Source: Bacteroidota bacterium (GTDB lineage Bacteria > Bacteroidota > Bacteroidia > Chitinophagales > Chitinophagaceae). From it: a stretch of 64,000 nt of DNA. The position numbers were made by a program, and so were the translations under genes. Below the pieces are notes generated by a model. The model was not told the origin of the DNA. It saw nothing but the letters and a program-made list of their open reading frames with translations, and made no database searches. The DNA lies in contig JAEZDC010000043.1 of NCBI GenBank assembly GCA_023429825.1, positions 27,597 through 91,596 on the forward strand. Direction: 5' to 3'. Below are positions 49,106 to 58,888 of this stretch, one piece after another; the stretch's first letter is position 1, and each line of letters opens with the position of its first letter.

Positions 49106-49990
49106 CTAATGACTTTGCGGCTTTTGATTTCTTCTTAGTTCCCGCGTGGTTTTGGAGGATCCGTCATGACTCCAGCCGGGAGGATTAAGCAGGTACTTGA
49201 ATGCTGTGAATATGGATCTGCTTTTTCTTACATCCCTGGCAATGTTCGTCCATTCAAAGAAAGCCACTTTTACTGGGTTGAACGTATTCACGTTTTTGGT
49301 AAGACCATATTTAGGCGTATGCAGCTCTGGCTGGAAGCTGCGGAATATCCTGTCCCATATAATGAGAATGCCTCCGTGATTTTTATCCAGATAGATGAGG
49401 TCTGAACCATGATGTACCCTGTGATGCGATGGGGTGTTAAAGACGAACTCGAACCATTTCGGGCATTTGGTTACCGCTTCTGTATGTATCCAGAATTGAT
49501 AAATGAGACTTACAGATTGCATAAACATGATAGCGCCGGGATGAAACCCTACCAAAGGCATCCAACTCCAGAAGAGAAATGAACCTGTAAGATTACCCGT
49601 CCATGTTTGACGCAATGCTGCAGCAAGATTGTACCGCTCTGATGAATGATGCACTACATGCGATGCCCAGAACCATCTTACATTATGACTGATGCGATGA
49701 AACCAGTAGTAACTGAGATCATCTGCAAAGAATATCAATATCCATCCCCACGATGCCCAAAATGGAATGGTTGTAATTCGATACTCGTAGATAAATGAAA
49801 AGAAAAGTAGAATGAAACTCTTAGTAACTAATCCAATGAATAAATTTCCCAAACCCAGGCTGATGCTTGTAGATGCATCTTTCACTTCGTACAATTCTCT
49901 CTGTGTTTTGATAGCGTAGATCACTTCGACAATGATGAGTAAAACAAACCCGGGAACAGCATGAAGCAATATGTTAGGGAGTTGTGGCAT
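49106..49990 (-). CDS. Sterol desaturase / fatty acid hydroxylase superfamily protein
   Basis: The 294-residue integral membrane protein has about four helices and the diiron histidine boxes of the superfamily: YWFHRISHNVRWFWASHVVH with HHSSERYN following, and SHHRVHHGSD. By family it hydroxylates or desaturates a lipid chain at the inner membrane using O2. In Bacteroidota such proteins may act on sphingolipids, ornithine lipids or carotenoids; no pathway genes next to it decide. The C-terminus is basic (TTRELRRNQKPQS). Confidence 0.9.
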   Translation of the reverse strand: MPQLPNILLHAVPGFVLLIIVEVIYAIKTQRELYEVKDASTSISLGLGNLFIGLVTKSFILLFFSFIYEYRITTIPFWASWGWILIFFADDLSYYWFHRISHNVRWFWASHVVHHSSERYNLAAALRQTWTGNLTGSFLFWSWMPLVGFHPGAIMFMQSVSLIYQFWIHTEAVTKCPKWFEFVFNTPSHHRVHHGSDLIYLDKNHGGILIIWDRIFRSFQPELHTPKYGLTKNVNTFNPVKVAFFEWTNIARDVRKSRSIFTAFKYLLNPPGWSHDGSSKTTRELRRNQKPQSH

Positions 49991-50076
49991 AGCTATCGTT
50001 CGGCAATTTACAACTTCCAGTTTATCTCTGGCATGCCCTTTGGCTCTATAGTATTATCAATTAAAAATCAACAGAA

Positions 50077-50280
50077 ATGGCAAATTTCGTGAGAAAAAGA
50101 AGAGAAGTTGAGCAAAACCCTAACGCAAATTTCAGTGTATCTAAAGAAATCGCTTATTGGGCGGAGAAACACAACTTATGTCCGAAGCAATTTAAACAAG
50201 CATTCGAGAGTAGTGGTTCGATCGCAAAGGCAATACAACTTTGCGTAGCAGGTGGAATTACAATTAGTCAGTCTATATAA
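50077..50280 (+). CDS. DUF3606-like small protein
   Basis: The 67-residue soluble protein begins with a basic stretch (FVRKRREVEQNPN). The rest fits the DUF3606 helix pattern: VSKEIAYWAEKHNLCPKQFK with the YW dyad and ESSGSIAKAIQLCVAGG. The function of this family is not known. The gene is monocistronic, bounded by a strong terminator 3 bp downstream. Confidence 0.75.
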   Translation: MANFVRKRREVEQNPNANFSVSKEIAYWAEKHNLCPKQFKQAFESSGSIAKAIQLCVAGGITISQSI

Positions 50281-50283
50281 ATC

Positions 50284-50321
50284 AAAGCCCCTCGGCATTT
50301 TACCAGGGGCTTTCTGTTTTT
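50284..50321 (+). terminator. Rho-independent terminator after the DUF3606 gene
   Basis: AAAGCCCCT and AGGGGCTTT form a perfect 9-bp stem with a 12-nt loop, followed by a T-rich tract (CTGTTTTTTC). Confidence 0.85.
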
Positions 50322-50601
50322 TCTGATCGAATTATCTATTGTTTAGCATCTACGCTACAACCTTGTAGCTTTCTTATTTTGCTCCCTCCGCAAACTACTA
50401 ATACATTGTAGGCCATAATCATTTTTGCTTCTTCACATATCATCATCATAAAACCGTTCCGGTAATTCATGCTGATTGTTGCGGTACATCCACACGTACT
50501 CTACTACATTTTGTAATCTCTAATTCGTAACGATTAGTACAACTCATCCATTGTTTTATACATCTCATTACAACTCCAGGTATACGTCACTGGTCACTGC
50601 A
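50322..50601. other. Intergenic region with no recognised feature
   Basis: These 280 bp between the DUF3606 terminator and the promoter of the 50621 gene hold no open frame with coding character, no clear hairpin and no tRNA-like cloverleaf that I can see. Confidence 0.5.
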
Positions 50602-50609
50602 TAGGTTTG
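50602..50609 (+). promoter_or_regulatory. Bacteroidota -7 box (TAGGTTTG) for the 50621 lipoprotein gene
   Basis: TAGGTTTG matches TAnnTTTG and ends 11 nt before the ATG. Confidence 0.5.
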
Positions 50610-50620
50610 CAAAAAAAAAC

Positions 50621-51430
50621 ATGAACCGTTTATTCAACCTCATTGCCCTTGCAGGATTATTAATGATCACTGCCTGCGAAAAAGATATGGATACAGCCCC
50701 GTCTTCACCTGTTCTGCCTGATGATAAAAGAACGATACTGCTGAAGGATGTTGTGGAGCAGGGTATGCCTTCGCCGTATTTCCACTTTGATTATGACTCA
50801 GGCTATGCAAGCCATATCAGCTTCGCTTCAGGTTTCTTCCAGTACGATGTGAAGTATAACGATAAGAGAGTGGCGTCGATGACAAACCGCCCCGACGGTG
50901 CTAAGCTGACTTACTTTTATTCTGAGGGAAAAGTCGCCCGCATCAGGAAAGAAGTGTTTGGTTTATTGATGTGGAGTTATGAAATGAAATACACCAACAA
51001 CCAATTGAATGAAGTAAAATGGTACCGCCACCACACCGCAGGAGACAGCATACTTGAAAGGAAAATGGAGTTATTTTACAGGCCTGATGGAAACCTGTCT
51101 ATGTATAAAAATTATATGCGTACGCCTGGTGCTGAACCTGCATTGGTGCAGACCGTAATATTCACCAACTATGATAACGGAAAAAACGTAGACGATTTTT
51201 ATTTGTATAAAAGCTTCTTTGAAGACCTTCTCTACCTGCCGCAAGTGAAATTGCAGAAAAACAATCCCGGCATGGTCAGGATACTCGGCGATCAGAATGA
51301 TTTTGAGATAGAATATGTGTACACATACCAGGATGGCTTGCCAGTTCAAAAGAAGGGTACCTTTCGGCAAACGAGAGGAAATGGTCCTGGAGGCATAACC
51401 CATCTCTTGACCACCTATACCTATTACTAA
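50621..51430 (+). CDS. Lipoprotein with RHS/YD-like beta repeats, function unknown
   Basis: The 269-residue protein has a lipoprotein signal (hydrophobic core to LMITACEKD, Cys19). The mature part consists of short antiparallel repeats with YDxxG-like turns: FFQYDVKYNDKRVASMTNRP, LTYFYSEGKVARIRKE, YEMKYTNNQLNEVKWYR, MELFYRPDGNLSMYKNY. These recall the DUF4595/RHS-like beta-sheet proteins of Bacteroidota that sit on the outer membrane. I cannot give a function. A TAGGTTTG box lies 11 nt upstream and a strong bidirectional terminator downstream. Confidence 0.8.
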   Translation: MNRLFNLIALAGLLMITACEKDMDTAPSSPVLPDDKRTILLKDVVEQGMPSPYFHFDYDSGYASHISFASGFFQYDVKYNDKRVASMTNRPDGAKLTYFYSEGKVARIRKEVFGLLMWSYEMKYTNNQLNEVKWYRHHTAGDSILERKMELFYRPDGNLSMYKNYMRTPGAEPALVQTVIFTNYDNGKNVDDFYLYKSFFEDLLYLPQVKLQKNNPGMVRILGDQNDFEIEYVYTYQDGLPVQKKGTFRQTRGNGPGGITHLLTTYTYY

Positions 51431-51462
51431 TTGAGTTTTAAATTTAAGATGACTCTATAAAC

Positions 51463-51503
51463 AAAGAGCCCTGGCATATACCAGGGGCTCTTGATATTTT
51501 TTT
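51463..51503. terminator. Bidirectional terminator between the lipoprotein gene and hppA
   Basis: AAGAGCCC-TGG and CCAG-GGGCTCTT form an 11-bp stem with one bulge around CATATA, followed by a T-run (ATATTTTTTTA). It serves the converging genes. Confidence 0.8.
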
Positions 51504-51510
51504 ATCCTGC

Positions 51511-53763
51511 TTACCTATTCAAGCCATCAGCATATGCCACGGCATTGGCAGCTTTCTTTTCCTTTACGGATACTTCAGTTTTATTTTTTTGTGATGAAGA
51601 AGTTTCTTCATGACTTCCTCCGGTACCATGCATTTGCGCAAGGGTAGGAGCCAATACCAACGAAACGATTGACATTAACTTGATCAAAATATTCATTGAT
51701 GGACCAGAAGTATCTTTAAATGGATCACCCACCGTATCACCTGTTACAGAAGCTTTATGGGGCTCTGATTTTTTGTAGTACATCTCGCCATTTATTTCCA
51801 CACCTTTTTCAAAGCTCTTCTTCGCATTATCCCATGCACCACCAGCGTTGTTCTGGAACATTCCCATCAACACACCACTTACAGTAGCACCAGCTAAGAA
51901 TCCGCCTAATGCTTCAGGACCTAATAAAAACCCAATGATGATTGGAGAAATGATCGCAATAGCACCGGGCAACATCATCTTCTTGATAGAAGCTTCGGTA
52001 GAGATCGCAACACATTTATCATATTCAGGCTTACCCGTTCCTTCCATGATGCCAGGGATCGATCTGAACTGCCTCCGTACTTCTTCTACCATGCTCATCG
52101 CAGCTTCACCTACCGCTCTTATCGCAAGTGATGAAAATATGAATGGTATCATTCCACCCACAAACAAAGAAGCCAGTACATCTGCTTTATAAATATCAAT
52201 GCCTTCAATTCCTGCGACACCAACGAAGGCTGCGAACAATGCCAATGCGGTCAATGCTGCAGAAGCGATTGCGAAACCTTTACCGGTTGCAGCAGTGGTA
52301 TTACCAACAGCATCAAGTGTATCGGTTTTCTCTCTTACTTCTTTTGGAAGTTCACTCATCTCAGCGATACCACCTGCATTATCAGCAATAGGACCAAATG
52401 CATCTATAGCCAATTGCATTGCTGTGGTAGCCATCATACCTGCAGCAGCGATCGCCACACCGTATAACCCTGCGAAATAATATGAACCGTAAATACCTCC
52501 GGCCAATACTAATATCGGTAACAATGTACTTTCCATACCCACAGCCAAACCTCCGATAACGTTGGTGGCATGACCGGTTCCTGATTGGCGAACGATTGAA
52601 TTTACCGGGCGTTTACCCATTGCTGTGTAGTATTCAGTGATGATACTCATTAAAGTACCTACTACCAATCCAACAACGATAGCGTAAAACACATCCATCT
52701 TTTCAAACTCAAAACCACGAAGGGTCATGGTTCCATCAGGAAGAATATAATCAACTAAGAAGTATGAAGCGATCGCAGTTAAGATGATGCTTCCCCAGTT
52801 ACCCATGTTCAATGCTTTCTGAACAATGGCAGTATTGATACCTGCGCTGTCACTGATGCGTACGAACCATGTTCCTACGATAGAGAATAATATTCCTACG
52901 CCGGCAATAAGCATCGGTAATAATATTGGAGAGAATCCGCTATACCCATCATTTAAAGCACCGGCACCATCTGTTACTTCATGACCCAATACTATGGTTG
53001 CAAGTACTGTAGCTACATAAGAACCAAAAAGATCGGCACCCATTCCGGCAACGTCACCTACGTTATCACCAACGTTATCGGCTATGGTGGCAGGGTTTCT
53101 AGGATCATCTTCAGGTATACCCGCCTCAACTTTACCTACCAGGTCAGCACCCACGTCAGCAGCCTTTGTATAGATACCACCGCCCACTCTTGCAAACAAT
53201 GCAATACTCTCAGCACCTAATGAAAACCCGGTAAGTACTTCGATAGCTGTGGTCACTTCTCTTTCAGTAGCCACTACATCCGGAGCAAACATTTTTATCA
53301 ATACAATGAATAGTCCACCTAAACCTAATACAGCTAATCCTGCAACACCCATTCCCATCACAGCTCCTCCCGTAAAAGAAACATTCAATGCTTTGGAAAG
53401 AGAAGTTCTCGCTGCATGTGCCGTACGAACGTTGGCTTTGGTTGCAGCTCTCATTCCTATATATCCGGCAAAAGCGCTGAAGAATGCACCCATAACGAAA
53501 GCTACAGCAATTGTCCAGTGTGATTCAGGGTTGCTGTAACCCATGTATCCTAAAAGAATTCCTACGATGATCACAAAATAGGTGAGGATCTTCCATTCAG
53601 CTCTGAGGAACGCCATAGCTCCTTCAGCGATATAATTACTGATCTCCTTCATCCTGTCAGTACCGGCATCCTGCTTAGATACCCATGCATACTTGATAAA
53701 CGTGTAAATAAGTCCTACCAATCCCATGGCTGGCACTGCATAAAAAAGCACTTTGTCGTCCAT
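51511..53763 (-). CDS. hppA: Membrane-bound ion-pumping pyrophosphatase (K+-dependent type)
   Basis: From MDDKVLFYAVPAMG the protein has 750 residues and about 16 transmembrane helices. It couples pyrophosphate hydrolysis to H+ or Na+ export across the inner membrane. The substrate motifs are DVGADLVGKVEAGIPEDDPR and TIADNVGDNVGDVAGMGADL, with a third acidic cluster AIDAFGPIADNAGGIAEMS. In GNTTAATGKGFAIASAALTA the residue after NTTA is Ala, not Lys, which marks the K+-dependent subfamily. Na+ or H+ specificity needs alignment. The C-terminus has a non-family tail (SSSQKNKTEVSVKEKKAA). The 53808 start is rejected because the promoter box lies between it and 53763. Confidence 0.96.
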   Translation of the reverse strand: MDDKVLFYAVPAMGLVGLIYTFIKYAWVSKQDAGTDRMKEISNYIAEGAMAFLRAEWKILTYFVIIVGILLGYMGYSNPESHWTIAVAFVMGAFFSAFAGYIGMRAATKANVRTAHAARTSLSKALNVSFTGGAVMGMGVAGLAVLGLGGLFIVLIKMFAPDVVATEREVTTAIEVLTGFSLGAESIALFARVGGGIYTKAADVGADLVGKVEAGIPEDDPRNPATIADNVGDNVGDVAGMGADLFGSYVATVLATIVLGHEVTDGAGALNDGYSGFSPILLPMLIAGVGILFSIVGTWFVRISDSAGINTAIVQKALNMGNWGSIILTAIASYFLVDYILPDGTMTLRGFEFEKMDVFYAIVVGLVVGTLMSIITEYYTAMGKRPVNSIVRQSGTGHATNVIGGLAVGMESTLLPILVLAGGIYGSYYFAGLYGVAIAAAGMMATTAMQLAIDAFGPIADNAGGIAEMSELPKEVREKTDTLDAVGNTTAATGKGFAIASAALTALALFAAFVGVAGIEGIDIYKADVLASLFVGGMIPFIFSSLAIRAVGEAAMSMVEEVRRQFRSIPGIMEGTGKPEYDKCVAISTEASIKKMMLPGAIAIISPIIIGFLLGPEALGGFLAGATVSGVLMGMFQNNAGGAWDNAKKSFEKGVEINGEMYYKKSEPHKASVTGDTVGDPFKDTSGPSMNILIKLMSIVSLVLAPTLAQMHGTGGSHEETSSSQKNKTEVSVKEKKAANAVAYADGLNR

Positions 53764-53791
53764 AAGCAATCTATAATTTATATGAGGGTGG

Positions 53792-53799
53792 CAAAAATA
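53792..53799 (-). promoter_or_regulatory. Bacteroidota -7 box (TATTTTTG) for hppA
   Basis: The minus strand reads TATTTTTG and ends 28 nt before the ATG at 53763. It helps to fix that start. Confidence 0.5.
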
Positions 53800-53887
53800 G
53801 GGGAACAAAGCTTAAAAACGGCAGGAAACAGAAGCTAATTCAGTATAAAAACAACTAATATAACCATACTGGAAGTATAGTAATAAA

Positions 53888-55375
53888 TCATTTCTGTTGA
53901 AGCTTTTTAAATGCCCTGCCTAAATATTTTGATACATCAGAAGCAAGAAGTGATTCTTTGGAATGATGAAGCAGAGCGATATCTGCGGCAAGTCCATGCA
54001 GGTACACGCCAAGCATTGCTGCGTGTTCCGCTGAATATTTTTGAGCAACGAATGCTGTGATGATACCGGTTAATGTATCACCCGAACCACCTTTAGCTAA
54101 GCCTGCATTACCTGTACTGTTGAAATATCCATTACCTCCTGATGCAATTAATGTATGATGACCTTTCAACACGATAACACTATTCATTTTTTGCGATACT
54201 TCAATTGCCTTATCAAATCTTTTAAACTCATTTTCCTGTTCACCAAATAACCTGTCAAATTCTTTTGGGTGAGGTGTGAGAATCGTATTGGCAGGAAGTT
54301 GCTGCAGGAAATCTTTATTTTCTGATAAAAGATTCAAGCCATCAGCATCTATCACTAACGGAATATTTGATTCAATAGCAGTGGTGAGCAGGTACAATGC
54401 AAATTCATTTGTTCCTAACCCGGGACCTATGCCAATTGCAGAAAACTTTGAAAGATCTGCTGCTGATAATTCTTTACCACTTATCGTCATCGCCTCAGGT
54501 AATCGCAAATTGAAAGCGGTGATCTCAGGCGAAAGTGTATGAACCGTTAATAACCCGACTCCACTTCTTAAACAAGCTTCAGCAGCTAATATTGCCGCAC
54601 CTGTTTTGCCTTCGCTGCCGGCGATCAATAACGCATGACCAAATTTTCCTTTATGAGTGAATTCATTCCTGGGTTTATAAACTGGTCTTATATCCTGGTT
54701 TTGTATAAAAAATAAATTCGTTGTGATGTTTGCCTCAAATCCGGGATGAAGCTTTATATCCAAAACATGCACTTCTCCAAAACGGTCTGCATTCTCTGCA
54801 GTGACTAAACAAAGTTTCGCCAATTGGAAAGTGAGTGTATGATGCGCTTTGATAACAGGATGATGCTTTGAACTTTTATCTAAGAACATTCCGCTGGGCA
54901 GATCAATCGATATGATTGTTGCAGTTGACCGATTGATGTGTTGTACCAGTTCAGCAGTTATGCCTTCCAGGGGCCGATTCACGCCTGAGCCATATAACGC
55001 GTCGATCACCACATCATCCTTATCTATTGCAGGAAATAAAGCTTCTGATTGAATGAAGTGAATGTTGGTAGTGAGTTGATGCAATCGCTGTAAATTCATT
55101 TGAAAATCTGCTGTTCCCAAATGACCAAACTCAAGAATATAAATAGAAGGAGCAATGTCATTATCTATCAACTGCCTGGCTATGGCCAATCCATCACCAC
55201 CATTGTTGCCCTTTCCGCAGAATATTTTGACGGGATTGTCAGCGAACTCTTTTTCCAGCAACCATTTAGTGCATTCCATCGCAGCTCTTTCCATCAGGTC
55301 AATGGAAGAGATGGGTTCATGCTGGATAGTAAATTGATCCCACTGGCGAATTTGCTCGGCGTTCAGAAGTTTCAT
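53888..55375 (-). CDS. nnr: Bifunctional NAD(P)H-hydrate epimerase / ADP-dependent dehydratase
   Basis: The 495-residue protein repairs hydrated NAD(P)H. The N-terminal YjeF_N epimerase domain has FCGKGNNGGDGLAIARQL and VVIDALYGSGVNRPLEG. The C-terminal ribokinase-like dehydratase domain (from about residue 225) has GHALLIAGSEGKTGAAILAA, AIGIGPGLGTN, LTPHPKEFDRLFG and the nucleotide-binding and catalytic GLAKGGSGDTLTGIITAF. The order and length are those of the bacterial fusion. A TTG start two codons upstream (55381) is possible; the ATG at 55375 gives the usual MKLLNAEQIRQWD beginning. Confidence 0.96.
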   Translation of the reverse strand: MKLLNAEQIRQWDQFTIQHEPISSIDLMERAAMECTKWLLEKEFADNPVKIFCGKGNNGGDGLAIARQLIDNDIAPSIYILEFGHLGTADFQMNLQRLHQLTTNIHFIQSEALFPAIDKDDVVIDALYGSGVNRPLEGITAELVQHINRSTATIISIDLPSGMFLDKSSKHHPVIKAHHTLTFQLAKLCLVTAENADRFGEVHVLDIKLHPGFEANITTNLFFIQNQDIRPVYKPRNEFTHKGKFGHALLIAGSEGKTGAAILAAEACLRSGVGLLTVHTLSPEITAFNLRLPEAMTISGKELSAADLSKFSAIGIGPGLGTNEFALYLLTTAIESNIPLVIDADGLNLLSENKDFLQQLPANTILTPHPKEFDRLFGEQENEFKRFDKAIEVSQKMNSVIVLKGHHTLIASGGNGYFNSTGNAGLAKGGSGDTLTGIITAFVAQKYSAEHAAMLGVYLHGLAADIALLHHSKESLLASDVSKYLGRAFKKLQQK

Positions 55376-55387
55376 GCCCAACGAAGG

Positions 55388-55408
55388 TAACCGCTAACCT
55401 GCAACCTG
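55388..55408. repeat. Heptanucleotide array, three YAACCTG-like units
   Basis: Units TAACCGC, TAACCTG and CAACCTG follow with a 7-nt period between the serine hydrolase stop and the nnr start. They share the consensus with the array at 59271. Confidence 0.5.
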
Positions 55409-55412
55409 AAAT

Positions 55413-56576
55413 CTACTTGCCTCCGGTTTGCGTAAGATCTTCTTCAGGAATATCCCCAATGGATTTAGAAAATACTGAAGCAAGATTTCTTGATTTGAAC
55501 ACTTGTGTATTATACCGGTTACTTAATATGATGACCGTAGCGGTATCTGAAGGAATTCGAGTAAAAATATTGCAGTTGCCATGCCACCAGCCGGTATGGT
55601 AAACGATCTTACTGCTGTCTTTTATAATAAGCCTCCATCCTAAACCATAGTTATGGATGCCTGGCTTTTCGTTACTGTAAGGCTGGTATGCTAATTCAGC
55701 AGTTTCCGGTTTAACGAATGTTCCGCTGTATAGCACTTTATCCCATGTAAGTAGGTCTCTTGCGGTGCTGAACACATTTTTATCACCATAGATCGCATCA
55801 AAATTGGTGAACTCGAATTTCTTATTGCCGGCAGTGTAGGATGGAGGACAATCATCAGCCACAGCCGAATGACAAACGTAAGTATTGTACATGCCGAGTG
55901 GAGTGAACACACTATCTCTCATATAATCCGGAAAAGATTGATTGGTGATTTTTTCAATGATGCCTGCCAGAAATACGTAATTGGTATTGCAATATTGAAA
56001 GCGTGTGTTAGGAATGTATTGCAATCTGGGTTTAGCGGTTAAGAAGAAATTGATAACGTCATTATTGCTGTAGATCAAATGCTTGTTTGATGTATTCATT
56101 ACATACGCATAATTCGAAAGACCTGTTCTATGAGTAAGCAAACTTTTGATAGTAATGTTAGCGTAAGGAAATGAAGGATAATACTTGTTCACATTATCTT
56201 CTAACGATAACCTTCCTTGCTCCATCAGCTTTAAAACCGTCATCGCGGTGAAGGTCTTTGAAACAGAAGCAATATGGAAAGCCGTGTTTGAATTGATCTG
56301 TTCTTTTGTGCTGAAATCAGCCATGCCGTTGTATTTCTCCAATAAAACCTCTCCATTCTTCGCTATCAAAATAGTACCGTTGAAATTATTGCTGAGAAAT
56401 CCTTTGTATAATGCAGTGGCTTTTTGCCTGTATGCTTCCTTCTCATTCTCACTCAATGATCTGAACTTCGCCTGCACAACAGGTTCACTGGCTTGTGGCC
56501 TTGTAGGATGAACAGTATTGTTCTTGCATGATGTTTCAATCGTAACAAAAAGAAATATCAGAACTATTGCTTTCAT
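55413..56576 (-). CDS. Serine hydrolase of the class C beta-lactamase/penicillin-binding family
   Basis: The 387-residue protein has a hydrophobic leader ending in ETSCKNN (Cys17), compatible with a lipoprotein. The active-site SxxK is S104-V-S-K107 (HIASVSKTFTAM), the tyrosine motif is Y195-C-N197 (QYCNTNYVF), and YHTGWWHG replaces the KTG box. These are the three motifs of the beta-lactamase (class C)/DD-peptidase/esterase family (PF00144). It may cleave D-peptides or esters in the periplasm. Antibiotic hydrolysis is not implied. It precedes nnr on the same strand with a 7-nt-period array between. Confidence 0.9.
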   Translation of the reverse strand: MKAIVLIFLFVTIETSCKNNTVHPTRPQASEPVVQAKFRSLSENEKEAYRQKATALYKGFLSNNFNGTILIAKNGEVLLEKYNGMADFSTKEQINSNTAFHIASVSKTFTAMTVLKLMEQGRLSLEDNVNKYYPSFPYANITIKSLLTHRTGLSNYAYVMNTSNKHLIYSNNDVINFFLTAKPRLQYIPNTRFQYCNTNYVFLAGIIEKITNQSFPDYMRDSVFTPLGMYNTYVCHSAVADDCPPSYTAGNKKFEFTNFDAIYGDKNVFSTARDLLTWDKVLYSGTFVKPETAELAYQPYSNEKPGIHNYGLGWRLIIKDSSKIVYHTGWWHGNCNIFTRIPSDTATVIILSNRYNTQVFKSRNLASVFSKSIGDIPEEDLTQTGGK

Positions 56577-56694
56577 TTCACCTTGGTTTCATCTTTTGAT
56601 TCTAGTCCGCTCTCTATACTTCCAAATAGATGCCAATTAGCTACCACGCTTTTCTTTGAGTTAAAGAGTTAAATAACAATTATTTTCGCCTGTA

Positions 56695-57936
56695 ATGAGC
56701 AAGCAATCAATAGGAACGAGTTACCCCAAGGAAAAGATCAACATTCTCTTCCTTGAAAACATCAGCGATAAGGCTGTGCAATTATTTCAACAGCACGGCT
56801 ATATCAATATTAAGCGGCTGAAAGGAGCACTCAGTGAAAATGAATTGATTAAGGAGATAAAAGATGTGCATCTGCTGGGTATTCGTTCCAAAACACACAT
56901 AACCCCTGCAGTATTGGATGCTGCGAAAAAATTACAGGCTATTGGTTGTTTTTGCATTGGTGTGAACCAGGTGAATTTGAAAACTGCTACCAAAAAAGGT
57001 ATTGTTGTTTTTAATGCACCTTATAGTAATACGAGGAGTGTTGCAGAACTAGTGATCGGGGCGGCGATCATGTTGATCAGGCGAATTCCTGATAAAAATA
57101 AAGCAGCGCATGAAGGTATCTGGTTGAAAGAAGCTACGGGTAGTTATGAATTAAGAGGAAAGACTTTAGGACTGATCGGCTATGGCAATATTGGTTCGCA
57201 GGTTTCTATCCTTGCAGAGTCGCTCGGCATGAAGATCCTGTACTACGATGTAGAAACAAAACTTCCATTAGGAAATGCAATCGATGCAAAATCTTTAAAG
57301 GATGTTTTGAATAAAAGCGACATCGTTTCACTGCATGTTCCCGAAACACCACAAACAAAGAATCTCATCAACAGGAATAATATCAAGCATCTTAAGAAAG
57401 GTGCTATACTCATCAATTATGCAAGGGGAGAGGTGGTAGATCTGAAAGCACTGGCATCGGCTATTAAAGAAGGACACATTGCTGGAGCTGCAGTAGATGT
57501 TTTTCCCTGGGAGCCGGAAAAGAATGGTGACAGCTTTGAAACACCACTCCAGGGAATAAGTAATGTCTTGCTCACACCACATATTGGCGGATCAACTGAA
57601 GAAGCGCAACAAAACATTGGTGAAGATGTAAGCGTTAAGCTTTTCAACTACCTGGAAAAAGGAATTACCACAGGATCGCATACTGTACCGCCATTAGCAT
57701 TGCCGCCGGTGGAAGGTGCACATCGTATACTGCACATTCATAATAACGTACCCGGTGTATTGAGTGCAATCAATACCTCGCTTGCAAAAAACAACATCAA
57801 TATCGTTGGCCAGTATTTGAAGACAAATGAGGAGATCGGCTACGTGGTATTGGATGTAGACAAGAAGCTCTCTAATAAAGCCCTTGAATTATTAAGAGAA
57901 GTAAGGGAGACAATCAAAGTAAGAATGCTATACTAA
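56695..57936 (+). CDS. serA: D-3-phosphoglycerate dehydrogenase
   Basis: The 413-residue enzyme starts serine synthesis by oxidising 3-phosphoglycerate with NAD+. The Rossmann motif is GKTLGLIGYGNIGSQV. The catalytic Arg, Glu and His lie in LINYARGEVVDLKAL, the acidic region near PWEPEKNGDSFETP, and TPHIGGSTEEAQQNIG. The C-terminal 75 residues form an ACT domain (HNNVPGVLSAINTSLAKNNI), so serine feedback is expected as in E. coli SerA, which has a similar length. An EamA transporter gene follows 8 bp later on the same strand. Confidence 0.95.
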   Translation: MSKQSIGTSYPKEKINILFLENISDKAVQLFQQHGYINIKRLKGALSENELIKEIKDVHLLGIRSKTHITPAVLDAAKKLQAIGCFCIGVNQVNLKTATKKGIVVFNAPYSNTRSVAELVIGAAIMLIRRIPDKNKAAHEGIWLKEATGSYELRGKTLGLIGYGNIGSQVSILAESLGMKILYYDVETKLPLGNAIDAKSLKDVLNKSDIVSLHVPETPQTKNLINRNNIKHLKKGAILINYARGEVVDLKALASAIKEGHIAGAAVDVFPWEPEKNGDSFETPLQGISNVLLTPHIGGSTEEAQQNIGEDVSVKLFNYLEKGITTGSHTVPPLALPPVEGAHRILHIHNNVPGVLSAINTSLAKNNINIVGQYLKTNEEIGYVVLDVDKKLSNKALELLREVRETIKVRMLY

Positions 57937-57944
57937 CCTACACG

Positions 57945-58826
57945 ATGAGAGCTGCATTGATCAAGTTGCATATTGCTGTATTTCTCTGGGGGTTTACAGG
58001 AGTATTAGGCAGAGCCATTAGTTTAAATGAAGGGTTATTGGTTTGGTGGAGACTCCTGATCACCGTTATCTCTCTCTGGATATTATTTTATTCACTGGGT
58101 TGGATAAGAAGAATTAAAAGAAAAGATTTTATCAGGATCGCTGCGATCGGAACAATACAGGCGTTGCACTGGCTCACTTTCTACGGTAGTATCAAATATG
58201 CCAACGTATCTGTTGCGCTTACCTGCCTGGCAACCTCAGGATTATTGTCGGCGATTATAGAACCTCTGTTCTTTAAACGAAGGATCAATCCTGTAGAAGT
58301 GATATTGGGTCTATTCGCTTTGGCAGGCATAGGCGTAATCTATTACACCAATCTCAATTTCTCGGTCGGCATTTATATAGGATTGATATCCGCTTTGCTC
58401 ACCGTTTTTGTCTCGGTAAGCAATAAAAAAATGCTGAGTGGCTACGATCCTCAGGCGATATGTTTATACCAGCTATCGGGAGGCTTCATCGGACTTTCCG
58501 TTTTGATGCCGTTATATATGTACCTGTTTCCAGCAGAGCAATCCATTCCGCAAGGGTATGACTGGCTTTGGCTGATCGTATTAAGCTGGGTATGTACCAT
58601 CTTCACTTTCATTCTATATATACAATCTTTAGTAAAGATCAGTGCGTTTACTATGAACTTAACGCTCACACTTGAGCCGGTGTATGGTATTATACTTGCA
58701 TTTGCTTTATACCAGGAAAACAATGATCTAAGTAAATACTTCTACATTGGTTTTGCATTGATATTGATTGCCGTGATATTCCAGATGCTTCGCTTGATGC
58801 GTAGATCCAAACCTTCTGCCTTGTAA
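57945..58826 (+). CDS. DMT superfamily transporter (EamA domain)
   Basis: The 293-residue protein has ten predicted transmembrane helices and two EamA repeats (LHIAVFLWGFTGVLGRAISL at the start; ISALLTVFVSVSNKKMLSGY begins the second repeat; NLTLTLEPVYGIILAF near the end). The gene begins 8 bp after serA, suggesting co-transcription; export of serine or a related amino acid is possible but not shown. It is the second EamA protein in the window and is not closely similar to the one at 44252 by eye. Confidence 0.9.
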   Translation: MRAALIKLHIAVFLWGFTGVLGRAISLNEGLLVWWRLLITVISLWILFYSLGWIRRIKRKDFIRIAAIGTIQALHWLTFYGSIKYANVSVALTCLATSGLLSAIIEPLFFKRRINPVEVILGLFALAGIGVIYYTNLNFSVGIYIGLISALLTVFVSVSNKKMLSGYDPQAICLYQLSGGFIGLSVLMPLYMYLFPAEQSIPQGYDWLWLIVLSWVCTIFTFILYIQSLVKISAFTMNLTLTLEPVYGIILAFALYQENNDLSKYFYIGFALILIAVIFQMLRLMRRSKPSAL

Positions 58827-58888
58827 AATACCGCCCTCAAGGTATCATGTTGAAAATTGGAGATGATAGTTTTGACAAAACTGATCTT

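Noticed and set aside
55413..56576. Calling the serine hydrolase an antibiotic-resistance beta-lactamase
   Set aside because: SxxK and YxN motifs are shared with peptidases and esterases, and nothing here shows drug hydrolysis.
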